A DNA stretch of 64,000 nucleotides from Sulfurospirillum arcachonense DSM 9755 (GTDB lineage Bacteria; Campylobacterota; Campylobacteria; Campylobacterales; Sulfurospirillaceae), in NCBI RefSeq assembly GCF_000597725.1, contig NZ_JFBL01000003.1:1-64000 (forward strand), given 5' to 3'. Below the pieces are notes generated by a model. It saw only the letters and a program-made list of their open reading frames with translations. It made no database searches and was not told where the DNA came from. The stretch's first letter is position 1. Each line of letters begins with the position of its first letter. A program made the translations under genes and the position numbers. Of the stretch, positions 7,389 to 14,889 are shown one piece after another.

Positions 7389-8534
7389 TTTAATATATTT
7401 TGTAAGTAAGAATGCCATTGGAATACATCCAACTGCTAGTACATTACAGATGATATAGGTTGTTTCAAGACCTAGATGATCTCCTAAAAGACCTACTCCA
7501 AAGACTATAGCAGAGCTTACTCCAAAGTTGATAGACATATACATACTATTCATAAAAGTAGGCATGTGAGAGTTTGTGTCCTGTACTGTTGCCATCAAAA
7601 CTGGACCTGTTGCAAAAAGGAACAAACCAATCAATGGAAGAACAAAAATACTATCAAAATAGATAAAAAGAGCCATACTTATAGCTGAACCAATACTTGC
7701 TATGGCAAGTGTGCTTTTACGACCAATCCTATCAGAAATGTTTCCAGCTACAAATGTCCCAAGAACTCCAAAAAACTGTAAAATAGACAATGAAATACCT
7801 GCATGCCAAAGAGATTCCCCTTGAGCTACTAAATAAACAGGTAGATAAAGGGTTAAGGTACTTTTCATACCTGATTGAAAGAGTAAAAAACTTCCCATAA
7901 CAATAAAAAATGGATAGTATTGTTTTAAAAGTTTTTTAGTATCACCTTTTTCTTTTGGTTTTCTAAGAGGTCTATTTGTATCAAAGTCTTTGAGTTTTAT
8001 ATAAAGAATAATAGAAGCAATAAGTCCTAAAGGCATAAGTTTATAAATACCTTCTAATCCCCACCAAGAAACACCAGCAGTTGCAATCAAAGGACCAATA
8101 GTTCTTGCTAACTCTCCTCCAACCATAAAAAAGCTCATCCCTGTTCCAACTTTTTGGCCTGAACTCTCTTTAATCATAGTAGGAGAAGGGACATGAAACA
8201 AAGCTGCACTAATCCCTGCAACAAAAAGTAAAATAAAAAGTATGACGTAAGATGAAGCAAGTCCAACTAAACTCATGCTTATTGCTGTTATAGCAGGAGT
8301 AAGGATAACAAAGTATTTAGCGCCCGTTTTTTCCGCAATAAGACCAAAAAATGGATTAAACAGAGCTGGAATACGTCTAGCAATATCTAAGAAAGCTGCC
8401 ATAAAAAGAGACATCTCAAGCTTTGCTATAAGCAAAGGTAAAAGCGGTGCTAAAAAAGATGAGTAAATATCATGAGATAAGTGGGCAAAAGAAATTGTAA
8501 AAACTTTTGCTTTTTGAAATGTTTTATTTTCCAA
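7386..8534 (-). CDS. MFS exporter related to fosmidomycin resistance protein Fsr
   Basis: Inner-membrane drug:proton antiporter family protein with about 12 hydrophobic segments over 382 residues. The opening FAHLSHDIYSSFLAPLLPLL and the later GQKVGTGMSFFMVGGEL match the Fsr branch, and a loop of MFS type reads NISDRIGRKS. The start ATG at 8534 is preceded by AGGTCC. It points toward selD and ends within 4 bases of it. The real substrate is unknown. Confidence 0.8.
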   Translation of the reverse strand: MENKTFQKAKVFTISFAHLSHDIYSSFLAPLLPLLIAKLEMSLFMAAFLDIARRIPALFNPFFGLIAEKTGAKYFVILTPAITAISMSLVGLASSYVILFILLFVAGISAALFHVPSPTMIKESSGQKVGTGMSFFMVGGELARTIGPLIATAGVSWWGLEGIYKLMPLGLIASIILYIKLKDFDTNRPLRKPKEKGDTKKLLKQYYPFFIVMGSFLLFQSGMKSTLTLYLPVYLVAQGESLWHAGISLSILQFFGVLGTFVAGNISDRIGRKSTLAIASIGSAISMALFIYFDSIFVLPLIGLFLFATGPVLMATVQDTNSHMPTFMNSMYMSINFGVSSAIVFGVGLLGDHLGLETTYIICNVLAVGCIPMAFLLTKYIK

Positions 8535-8703
8535 AGTGGACCTTTATTTTTAATACGAAATAATACAATAAATAATCTAAAATTATAGGATTTATAACTA
8601 AATATACCAAATGGTTAAGCTTGTATTTAAAAAATCAAAACTACTATTACTGTGTTTTAAAGAAAATTTTAGTATTATTAGAGCTTGTATTTTAGGAGAA
8701 TTT

Positions 8704-9168
8704 ATGGGAAATAATAAAAAAGAAAACTTTATTTTTGGATTAATCGCATGTAGTTTAATGGTTTTAGGCATGGTAACGTACAATGCAATCTTATCAAATG
8801 GTATACAATCACATTTAGTACAAGAAGTAGCTTTGATGTATGTACCAGTATTTTGTTTAGCACTATTTTATGAGTGGTTTATAGTTTCAAAAATCGCAAG
8901 AAGATTAGTATCGAAGATAGTAAGTCAAGATGACCCTCTTGTTAAAAAAATTCTTTTCATGTCTTTTTTTATGGTAACAGGCATGTGCTTTTTGATGACA
9001 CTCTCAGTAGTACTTATCAGTAAACCATATACAGATAATTTCATGGATATATTTTTAATCACTTTTGTGAAAAACTTTATTGTTGCACTGCCATTGCAAC
9101 TACTGGTTGCAGGACCTATTGCTAGATTGGTTTTTTTCAAAATTTATCCGCCAGTTGGGAATAAATAA
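8704..9168 (+). CDS. DUF2798-like small membrane protein
   Basis: 154 residues with about four membrane segments, arranged as two similar halves, as in DUF2798 proteins. The start at 8704 is chosen because TTAGGAGA lies just before it; an in-frame ATG at 8611 would add a hydrophilic leader without a ribosome site. It stands alone between the divergent MFS gene and the selC remnant region. No function is known to me. Confidence 0.65.
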   Translation: MGNNKKENFIFGLIACSLMVLGMVTYNAILSNGIQSHLVQEVALMYVPVFCLALFYEWFIVSKIARRLVSKIVSQDDPLVKKILFMSFFMVTGMCFLMTLSVVLISKPYTDNFMDIFLITFVKNFIVALPLQLLVAGPIARLVFFKIYPPVGNK

Positions 9169-9202
9169 TAAATACAAAATATGAAGGTTTTATTGAGGTT
9201 TT

Positions 9203-9255
9203 GTGAGAAGATATAGGAATCTCTTTGAAGTATATGGGATCGTACACACCTTTCA
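9203..9255 (-). repeat. Decayed third copy of the selC-derived attachment region
   Basis: Two blocks match the repeat copy at 10153 in the same order and orientation. Bases 9203-9221 match 10155-10173 at 16 of 19 positions, and 9224-9238 match 10212-10226 at 14 of 15. About 38 bases in between are missing. The second block runs past the tRNA part into sequence shared with the 10153 copy but not with intact selC, which suggests two related insertions. Confidence 0.5.
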
Positions 9256-9373
9256 TTTTTTATGTAAATGAAATACTTATATACATGTACTATTGGATTT
9301 CACCAAAAACAAGTAAGCTGATTTAAACTTTTAATGTATTTTGATATAATTAATTTTTTAAATAAGGATTTTT

Positions 9374-10015
9374 ATGATTGATTTTAATTTATATGTTGCA
9401 TTTATTTTAACAGTTATTTTTGTTATTTCTACTCCAGGTCCAGCTGTTTTATTTGTTATCGCTAGAAGTGTTAATTTAGGAGTTAGAGGAGGTATTTACT
9501 CAATGCTTGGTTTAGCATGTGGTGCTTTAGTTTATGCTGTAGCCGTAGCATTTGGTTTAGCTCAGTTGCTTGAATCATCACCTCAAGCATTTTTATTTAT
9601 AAAGAATCTAGGCTGTCTTTACTTAATCTATTTGGGTCTAAAAACCATTTTAAGTAAAGAGAACTATGAAAATACCGAAGAGGAAAAAATTGTTTCTGCT
9701 AAAAACCTTATAAAAGAAGGCTTTTTAGTAGAGTTATTTAATCCTAAAACTGCTTTATTTTTCCTTGCTTTTCTTCCTCAATTTACTAATTTTTCACTTG
9801 GCAATATGGAGGTGCAACTTATTATTCTTGGACTAACATTTGTTATAGTAGGACTCGTAACTGATAGTTTTTATGTACTGTCAGCTGGACATATAGGAAA
9901 ATTTCTTAAGCAGTCTATAACCTTTAAAAAAATTGAAAAATACTTTTCAGGAAGTATATATTGCTCTTTAGGTATTGCTGGGTTATTCCATAAAATTCAA
10001 AAAAGTCAAGTCTAA
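9374..10015 (+). CDS. LysE/RhtB family amino-acid exporter
   Basis: 213-residue inner-membrane protein with about six hydrophobic segments. The N-terminus has the family signature STPGPAVLFVIARS followed by a glycine-rich second helix, and a later NPKTALFFLAFLPQF block is also typical. A ribosome site AAGGA precedes the ATG. It lies between the decayed selC repeat (9203-9255) and the 66-bp repeat (10153-10218), so it may have arrived as cargo of an older insertion (inference). The substrate cannot be told. Confidence 0.85.
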   Translation: MIDFNLYVAFILTVIFVISTPGPAVLFVIARSVNLGVRGGIYSMLGLACGALVYAVAVAFGLAQLLESSPQAFLFIKNLGCLYLIYLGLKTILSKENYENTEEEKIVSAKNLIKEGFLVELFNPKTALFFLAFLPQFTNFSLGNMEVQLIILGLTFVIVGLVTDSFYVLSAGHIGKFLKQSITFKKIEKYFSGSIYCSLGIAGLFHKIQKSQV

Positions 10016-10504
10016 ATTGTTATAAGTAATTTTTAACTATTAGCTTGACATATAACTTTTAATAGTCTCACGTATTATAGAAATCAGTTTAAACTTTTAT
10101 TATTTTTATAGTGTTTATAAAATTTATATGAAAAGCTTTACATGTAAGAAAGTGGCGAGAAGGTGTAGGAATCGAACCTACCTTCAGACGGTCAACCGCC
10201 CAAACATCGGGTTTGAAGTATGTGGGTGATACACGCTTTTTTTTCTTCCTTAAGCTTCTTTTACTTACATGTATGTACTATGCAAAAACACCTTGACCGA
10301 TTAAAAATAAAAATTAATTTTTTACATGTAAATATTTATCACTAATATTGTTGATATCCTATCTTTTTAATACTAGGCTGTTCTCTTTAACCCACTTGAA
10401 CTGTTAAAACTATTTGTTTTATTTCTATGCTTATTGGATGTCGCTTTAAGTAAACTTATTGATTACTTTTAGTAAAATCTTTGTTACTTTAAATAGGAGC
10501 GTAT
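10016..10504. other. 489-bp gene-free stretch with the selC 3' fragment
   Basis: No reading frame here looks coding. It holds the 66-bp selC duplicate (10153-10218), three TACATGTA palindromes (10139, 10266, 10323) and AT-rich sequence. I see no other clear signal. Confidence 0.7.
10153..10218 (-). repeat. Displaced selC 3' fragment, distal attachment site of the island
   Basis: These 66 bases are identical to 12308-12373, which run from the anticodon loop (C32) to the CCA end of the selenocysteine tRNA gene. The match stops exactly at the anticodon loop, the usual crossover point for tyrosine integrases that use tRNA genes. The 5' half of the tRNA is missing here, so it is a remnant and not a second tRNA gene. 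Confidence 0.88.
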
Positions 10505-11032
10505 ATGTCTATACCTAAATCTGTTCAGAGAATCTTAATCATTTTAGGAATCATTGGCTATATTCTCTATGAGGGTATAACACTAAAAGATGGTTTTGAG
10601 TTTATGCTATCTTTAGCTGTTGGTTTACTTATACTCTTTGTATTTGAGGCTATAAATAAATACATTCATTGTAATAACTTAGTACTTTATCTACTCGCAA
10701 TCATTCCTATAGCATTTTTTTTAATAACTTTAATATCCAATAAATCTTCTTTTGGTGAGAACATAGCTCTATGGGTATCTGTACCTTTTGCTTATCTTTT
10801 ATTTTACTTGATATACAAAAAAGAATCTATTATTTCATCTTTTAGTAGAGTTATAGGATTTCTACTGATATTACTACTATGGGTGAGTTCAATAGTTTTA
10901 ACTATCCTTTGCGTAACATCATATGAATCAAATGGAATAAGTTTGATTACATTACTTTATGGGGTGGTTACTTTAAGTTATTTTTTTATAACTAATTCAA
11001 TAATGGGTATTAGGTCAAGAGAGGTTTATTAA
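10505..11032 (+). CDS. Unknown membrane protein in the selC island
   Basis: 175 residues, almost wholly hydrophobic, with five or six membrane segments and no motif I recognise. ATAGGAG lies before the ATG. The stop overlaps the next start (TAATG), so the two island genes are translated as a pair. No homology can be claimed from the sequence alone. Confidence 0.7.
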   Translation: MSIPKSVQRILIILGIIGYILYEGITLKDGFEFMLSLAVGLLILFVFEAINKYIHCNNLVLYLLAIIPIAFFLITLISNKSSFGENIALWVSVPFAYLLFYLIYKKESIISSFSRVIGFLLILLLWVSSIVLTILCVTSYESNGISLITLLYGVVTLSYFFITNSIMGIRSREVY

Positions 11033-11541
11033 TGATTGAAGGTATATTACTTTTCTCAGGTTGGGTTATAGGGTTCATATCAGTATTCTTATTCCTTCCA
11101 AAAAGAACTTGTCCTATTTGTGGCACTAAATCTATTAAAGTTGTATCCGTAATGAAGAATCTTTTTATAACTAATGAGGGAAGTAAGTGTAATGAATGTG
11201 GTTCTTTAATTCTTATTAATCAACTCTATAAACAGATTCTTAAGCATCCTATAGGATTACTAATGGGTATAATATTTTTTGTAAGTATGTATCTTTTAAT
11301 ACCCTTTAAAGAACTTATGAATGAAACTATATTAAAAGGCACACTTTCTTTAATTGCTCTTAATATGATAGTTATGGTCTTACCTCTTATTATTTCTTTA
11401 TCTATTTATGCTTATCTAATGCCAATAGTTGAAGGTACAGAAAAGGAAATAAAAAGGAAAAATAAAATAGGAATAATAGGGTACTTCATTGAGTTTGGAT
11501 TATTCTTCATTATGCTCTTAGCTCTCTTCTTGTGGATATAA
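11032..11541 (+). CDS. Unknown membrane protein with a cytoplasmic-type zinc ribbon, selC island
   Basis: 169 residues. One hydrophobic helix (about 3-22) is followed by a CPIC (27-30) and CNEC (53-56) pair that would form a zinc ribbon, then three further membrane helices. The four cysteines are the only diagnostic feature. It is coupled to the preceding membrane protein; the pair could form a complex (inference). The family is unknown to me. Confidence 0.7.
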   Translation: MIEGILLFSGWVIGFISVFLFLPKRTCPICGTKSIKVVSVMKNLFITNEGSKCNECGSLILINQLYKQILKHPIGLLMGIIFFVSMYLLIPFKELMNETILKGTLSLIALNMIVMVLPLIISLSIYAYLMPIVEGTEKEIKRKNKIGIIGYFIEFGLFFIMLLALFLWI

Positions 11542-11571
11542 AGTACTTAAAAACACATCTTTATTATTCAT

Positions 11572-11706
11572 TTATTCTTTTATATCGACTTTAAACGTGT
11601 CACCATCATAGATTGAAGTAACTTCACTTACTATTGCATTTCCATAGTTTATATTTTTACTAAATAATGATGTTAAAAGTATAAAGCATATAAATATAAT
11701 TTTCAT
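11572..11706 (-). pseudogene. Truncated thermonuclease-like (SNase) gene, signal peptide and first strands only
   Basis: A 44-residue minus-strand frame starts with a signal peptide (FICFILLTSLFS) and continues into VTSIYDGDTFKVDIKE, then stops. DGDTF is the first catalytic block of staphylococcal-nuclease-fold enzymes, whose full length is about 130 residues or more; the arginine and glutamate blocks are missing. It is therefore a gene fragment inside the island rather than an active nuclease. Confidence 0.55.
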
Positions 11707-11776
11707 TTGTACTTTTTTATTTTAATTGTTGAAAATTTTTCTTTTCATAAATAAAGTTTTATAAACTACCTAATAA

Positions 11777-12121
11777 TTATAAAAAAGTATTAAGGCAATG
11801 TGTAAACATTGTGTTTACATTTTCTTCTTCCACATCAATTAGATGAATTTCAATATCTTTATACCTAATGAATGTCGATTTTGTATTCCTATAGATGAAA
11901 TCTATTCTATGCAATTTTTCTTTTTTATAATTTTTTAAAATTACAATATCATTTTTTCTTTTTTCTAAAAAATCTTTTGTAGAATTATTTCCCTCAGAAA
12001 TATAAATTGAACCAGTTGTAGTTAAATCATCAATAGAAGGAAAAAAACGATAAGTTTTTTGGTGAAACGCTCCTATTAAGTGATACTTAGAAGGAATTAT
12101 AATTTCACACATATTTTTCAT
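11777..12121 (-). CDS. Unknown 114-residue protein of the selC island
   Basis: Soluble, lysine- and isoleucine-rich, with no signal peptide or recognised motif. It starts at ATG 12121 on the minus strand and is followed downstream by the truncated nuclease fragment. An inverted repeat TGTAAAC / GTTTACA at about 11800-11818 lies inside its 3' end. Very AT-rich codon use suits recent acquisition, but composition was judged by eye. Confidence 0.5.
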   Translation of the reverse strand: MKNMCEIIIPSKYHLIGAFHQKTYRFFPSIDDLTTTGSIYISEGNNSTKDFLEKRKNDIVILKNYKKEKLHRIDFIYRNTKSTFIRYKDIEIHLIDVEEENVNTMFTHCLNTFL

Positions 12122-12307
12122 TCTAATAGTAAAAAAATTAATATCTTATTTGACATATATATTTCCTTTCAAATTTTAGTTATTGAAAAATGAAGTTTTT
12201 AATAGCTAATTTCACCCATCGGGCTCATTTTTGGGAAAAGAGCCATAAAAAGGCACTTTACTATAATTTTAGCATATTTTAATTGAAAAAGTATTATAGG
12301 AAAAAAT

Positions 12308-12373
12308 TGGCGAGAAGGTGTAGGAATCGAACCTACCTTCAGACGGTCAACCGCCCAAACATCGGGTTTGAAG
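12308..12373 (-). repeat. Attachment-site repeat inside intact selC
   Basis: The proximal copy of the 66-bp direct repeat; see the identical copy at 10153-10218. It covers the anticodon loop through the CCA end, so integration kept the tRNA whole. Confidence 0.88.
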
Positions 12374-12406
12374 CCCGTGCTGCCCACCAGGGTCAGATAC
12401 CCCCCA
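12308..12406 (-). tRNA. selC: tRNA-Sec (anticodon TCA)
   Basis: Read on the minus strand, the gene has the TCA anticodon in the loop CTTCAAA with a CGGG/CCCG stem. It has a long variable arm (GGGCGG / CCGTCT around TTGA), a T arm GTAGG-TTCGATT-CCTAC and an encoded CCA end. The long variable arm and extended acceptor mark it as selenocysteine tRNA. The acceptor pairs GGGGGGT with ACCTTCT, with several G-U pairs and a likely U1-C72 mismatch, so the exact 5' end (12405 or 12406) is uncertain. A TATAAT box at 12427-12422 sits 16 bases upstream. It decodes the TGA of selD and presumably of formate dehydrogenase. Confidence 0.92.
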
Positions 12407-12487
12407 CTTACGAGGAGTATAATTATACATTATTATTTGTAAAAAATAGCTTACCAACTTACTTGATTGTTTAATATGCAGGAGATT

Positions 12488-13537
12488 TTATATAGATAGC
12501 TTTTCTAATTCATTTAGGATTACTTTTGCCATATTTGAAAGGTGTACTTCTTTTGACACAGCACCTAGTAAAAATGCAGCTTTAGGCATACCATAAACTA
12601 CGCAACTTTGTTGGTTTTGTCCTAGAGTTGTAGCTCCAGTTTCTTTTAACTTGAGCAAACCTCTTGCCCCATCTTCACCCATACCAGTGAGTATAACTCC
12701 TATAGCATTTTTTCCAGCAACTTTTGATACAGAGTTAAAAAGGACATTTATTGAAGGTTTATGGCCAGAGATTTTTTTCCCATCACCAGTTTGAAGATAA
12801 TATTTTTTTCCAGAACGCCTGAGTACCATATGTTTATCTCCTGGGGCAATAAAAACTTGTCCCATTTTTAAAACATCACCATTTTTTGCTTCTTTTACTT
12901 CCACTTTACAGAGTTTATCTAGTCTATCTGCAAACTGTTTTATAAATGAAGCTGGCATATGTTGGACTATAATAACACTAGGAGAATTTTTAGGAAGCTT
13001 TGTCAGGATTTCTTTTAGTGCTTCTGTTCCACCTGTTGAAGATCCTATAGCGATGAGTTTTTGTGGGCTCAATTGTGAGTTATGATATGTTAGTGTACTA
13101 TATGTTTTTGTAATTATAGGATTAATAGGCTTGGGTGGTTTTGTCTTTACAGCCATTTTTACTTTTTGTATTAGTTCATGCTTTGTTTCCCACGTATTAT
13201 CAGAGATATTTGATTGAGATTTTGTTATAAAATCAACTGCTCCAGCATCTAGAGCATCAAGAGTGGTTTTTGCTCCTGTAGTTGTTAAGGAAGAAAGCAT
13301 AATAACAGGGATAGGCATATACTTCATGATTTTTTTTAGAAAAGTAATACCGTCTATACTGGGTATATCAATATCTAAGCAGATAACATCAGGTTTGTTT
13401 TGTAGCATCTTGTTTCTTGCTACATAGGCATCAGGTGCAGTATCTACAATACTTATAAGAGGACAATTTTGTAAGATTTCACGCATAGAAGTACGTGTAG
13501 CAGAACTTTTATCTACTATAAGGACTCTTATGCCCAT
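12488..13537 (-). CDS. cheB: CheB, chemoreceptor methylesterase/deamidase
   Basis: Removes methyl groups from receptors as part of adaptation. The N-terminal receiver has its phosphoacceptor at Asp55 (CLDIDIP). The methylesterase domain shows the catalytic serine in IGSSTGGTEAL, histidine in VQHMPASF and aspartate in GMGEDGA. The length of 349 residues is standard. Last gene of the minus-strand chemosensory operon; it shares its first base with the stop of cheD. selC lies directly downstream on the same strand. Confidence 0.95.
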   Translation of the reverse strand: MGIRVLIVDKSSATRTSMREILQNCPLISIVDTAPDAYVARNKMLQNKPDVICLDIDIPSIDGITFLKKIMKYMPIPVIMLSSLTTTGAKTTLDALDAGAVDFITKSQSNISDNTWETKHELIQKVKMAVKTKPPKPINPIITKTYSTLTYHNSQLSPQKLIAIGSSTGGTEALKEILTKLPKNSPSVIIVQHMPASFIKQFADRLDKLCKVEVKEAKNGDVLKMGQVFIAPGDKHMVLRRSGKKYYLQTGDGKKISGHKPSINVLFNSVSKVAGKNAIGVILTGMGEDGARGLLKLKETGATTLGQNQQSCVVYGMPKAAFLLGAVSKEVHLSNMAKVILNELEKLSI

Positions 13538-13995
13538 TATTCTTTTCCGGTATATTTTAGTAAAATCTTTCCTGTATCGGTTCGCATTAGGATTTTTCTT
13601 CCTCTAGTTCCTCCTACATCTTGTGCGGTTATTTTTATGCCATAGTCTTTAAGTATTTCTTTTGCAATTAAAATATTTTTTCTTCCTATCATCATCTCTT
13701 CATGGCTTACTTCAATGACATTGGCACCACCAAAGATTTTAGCTTCTAGATTGTATTTTTCACAGCCGATATTTAACATATTGTCTATGAGTTTGGGTAT
13801 AGATATATTGCCATATTTTGGGCTTTGTAGTCCATTGTCATTCCAGAGTGGAACAAGATAATGGTTCATACCACCAACTTGTTCTACTTTATCAAATAAG
13901 CAAACAGAGATACAAGAACCTAAAACAGTACTTATCTCAGTAGGTTTTGCCCCTACAAATATTTCACCTACATGAATAAACTTTTTTATATACAT
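13537..13995 (-). CDS. cheD: CheD, receptor glutamine deamidase
   Basis: CheD deamidates receptor glutamines and in some bacteria also binds CheC or CheY. The catalytic set is seen as Cys28 (LGSCISVCL) and His45 (GGMNHYLVP), with the expected threonine just before. The 152-residue length is usual. It is coupled by one-base overlaps to the kinase-like gene upstream and cheB downstream. Confidence 0.93.
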   Translation of the reverse strand: MYIKKFIHVGEIFVGAKPTEISTVLGSCISVCLFDKVEQVGGMNHYLVPLWNDNGLQSPKYGNISIPKLIDNMLNIGCEKYNLEAKIFGGANVIEVSHEEMMIGRKNILIAKEILKDYGIKITAQDVGGTRGRKILMRTDTGKILLKYTGKE

Positions 13996-14888
13996 TAAAA
14001 TTCTACCATCTCATCTGAATCATTATCAAACATAAATTCATTTGAACCAAATGCAGTTGATAAGTTAAGTTCAGACTCATCTACGTAAGGAATATTGACA
14101 ATAAAGATTGTAGAGTTGTTTTTTTGTTCATTATCAATAATACCACCTAGTGCTTCACACATTCCCTTTGCAACACTGAGACCAAGACCAAGTCCTGCAG
14201 TTTCTCTTGTGAGCCCTGTTTCAAAATGTATAAATCTGTTATATATTTCTTTGCAATGTTCTTCTTTTATACCTTCTCCTGAGTCTACTACTATGAGTTT
14301 AAAACTTTTTTCTCCACACTCTAGTGTAACAGTTACTTCTTGATCTTTATACGAGTATTCACAAGCATTTGAAATAAGATTTAAAAGAATGAGATAGATT
14401 TTTTGAGAATCGCTTATAAGCTCTTTTTCACAGTTGTTGTGTAAAGTCACTGTAAGGTTTTTTTCATGAATCAGATTATCAAAATAAGCAACTACTTCAT
14501 TAAAAACCTCTTCAATTTCTATTTTACTATAGTCATTTGCTATCTCTCCAGCCTCTATTTCAGACGCTGCAAATATATTTTTTAAACTAAAATCTATAGT
14601 TAAAAGTTCTATCTTTAAAAGGTTTCCTAAAGTATTTATCTTTTTTATGTCGTTTGTTGTAGATAACATACTTGATATATTTAATAAAGATGATATAGGA
14701 TTGTTAAATTCATTTTTTACTAAAGATAAAAATTGACTTTTTACTTCTTGTGCATTTTTACTTTTTTCATTTAAATCAAGAAGTTTTTTTGTTAAAAACT
14801 CCATCTCTTCTATAGATGAGGCTTTCTCCTCAAATCTTCTTCCGATTTCTTCTAAAAGTTCATTGTCTTGTATAGTTGCAATATCCAT
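13995..14888 (-). CDS. Histidine-kinase-like protein lacking the phosphoacceptor histidine
   Basis: 297 residues: an N-terminal coiled coil (about 1-50), a dimerisation-like helix (50-110) and a complete-looking HATPase domain with N box (LISNACEYS), G1 (VVDSGEGIKEE) and G2 (GLGLGLSVAKG). In the H box the normal S-H-E-L-R-T-P reads K-N-E-F-N-N-P: Asn59 replaces the histidine. There is no membrane segment or PAS domain. It could bind ATP but not autophosphorylate in the usual way. Set between cheR and cheD, it may be a scaffold, a phosphatase or a regulator of the system (inference). Confidence 0.8.
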   Translation of the reverse strand: MDIATIQDNELLEEIGRRFEEKASSIEEMEFLTKKLLDLNEKSKNAQEVKSQFLSLVKNEFNNPISSLLNISSMLSTTNDIKKINTLGNLLKIELLTIDFSLKNIFAASEIEAGEIANDYSKIEIEEVFNEVVAYFDNLIHEKNLTVTLHNNCEKELISDSQKIYLILLNLISNACEYSYKDQEVTVTLECGEKSFKLIVVDSGEGIKEEHCKEIYNRFIHFETGLTRETAGLGLGLSVAKGMCEALGGIIDNEQKNNSTIFIVNIPYVDESELNLSTAFGSNEFMFDNDSDEMVEF

Positions 14889-14889
14889 G

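Larger units (their letters stand above)
10219..12307. mobile_element. 2.1-kb island inserted at selC, no integrase left
   Basis: The region between the two 66-bp repeats contains two unknown membrane-protein genes on the plus strand, and an unknown gene and a truncated nuclease start on the minus strand. The arrangement (intact tRNA at one end, displaced 3' part at the other) is that of an integrated element. No integrase, excisionase or transposase is visible, so it is either a deletion remnant or an element moved by an integrase supplied elsewhere. Confidence 0.7.

Noticed and set aside
8611-8703. ATG at 8611 as the DUF2798-like gene start
   Set aside because: There is no ribosome site there, while TTAGGAGA precedes the ATG at 8704, which also begins directly at the family-like region.
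10153-10250. A second selenocysteine tRNA gene
   Set aside because: Only the part from the anticodon loop to the CCA end matches; the D arm and 5' acceptor strand are missing, so it cannot fold as a tRNA.
12199-12474. Short frames on both strands over the selC gene (62 and 63 codons)
   Set aside because: They run through the tRNA gene and its flank, have no ribosome site, and are explained by tRNA sequence.
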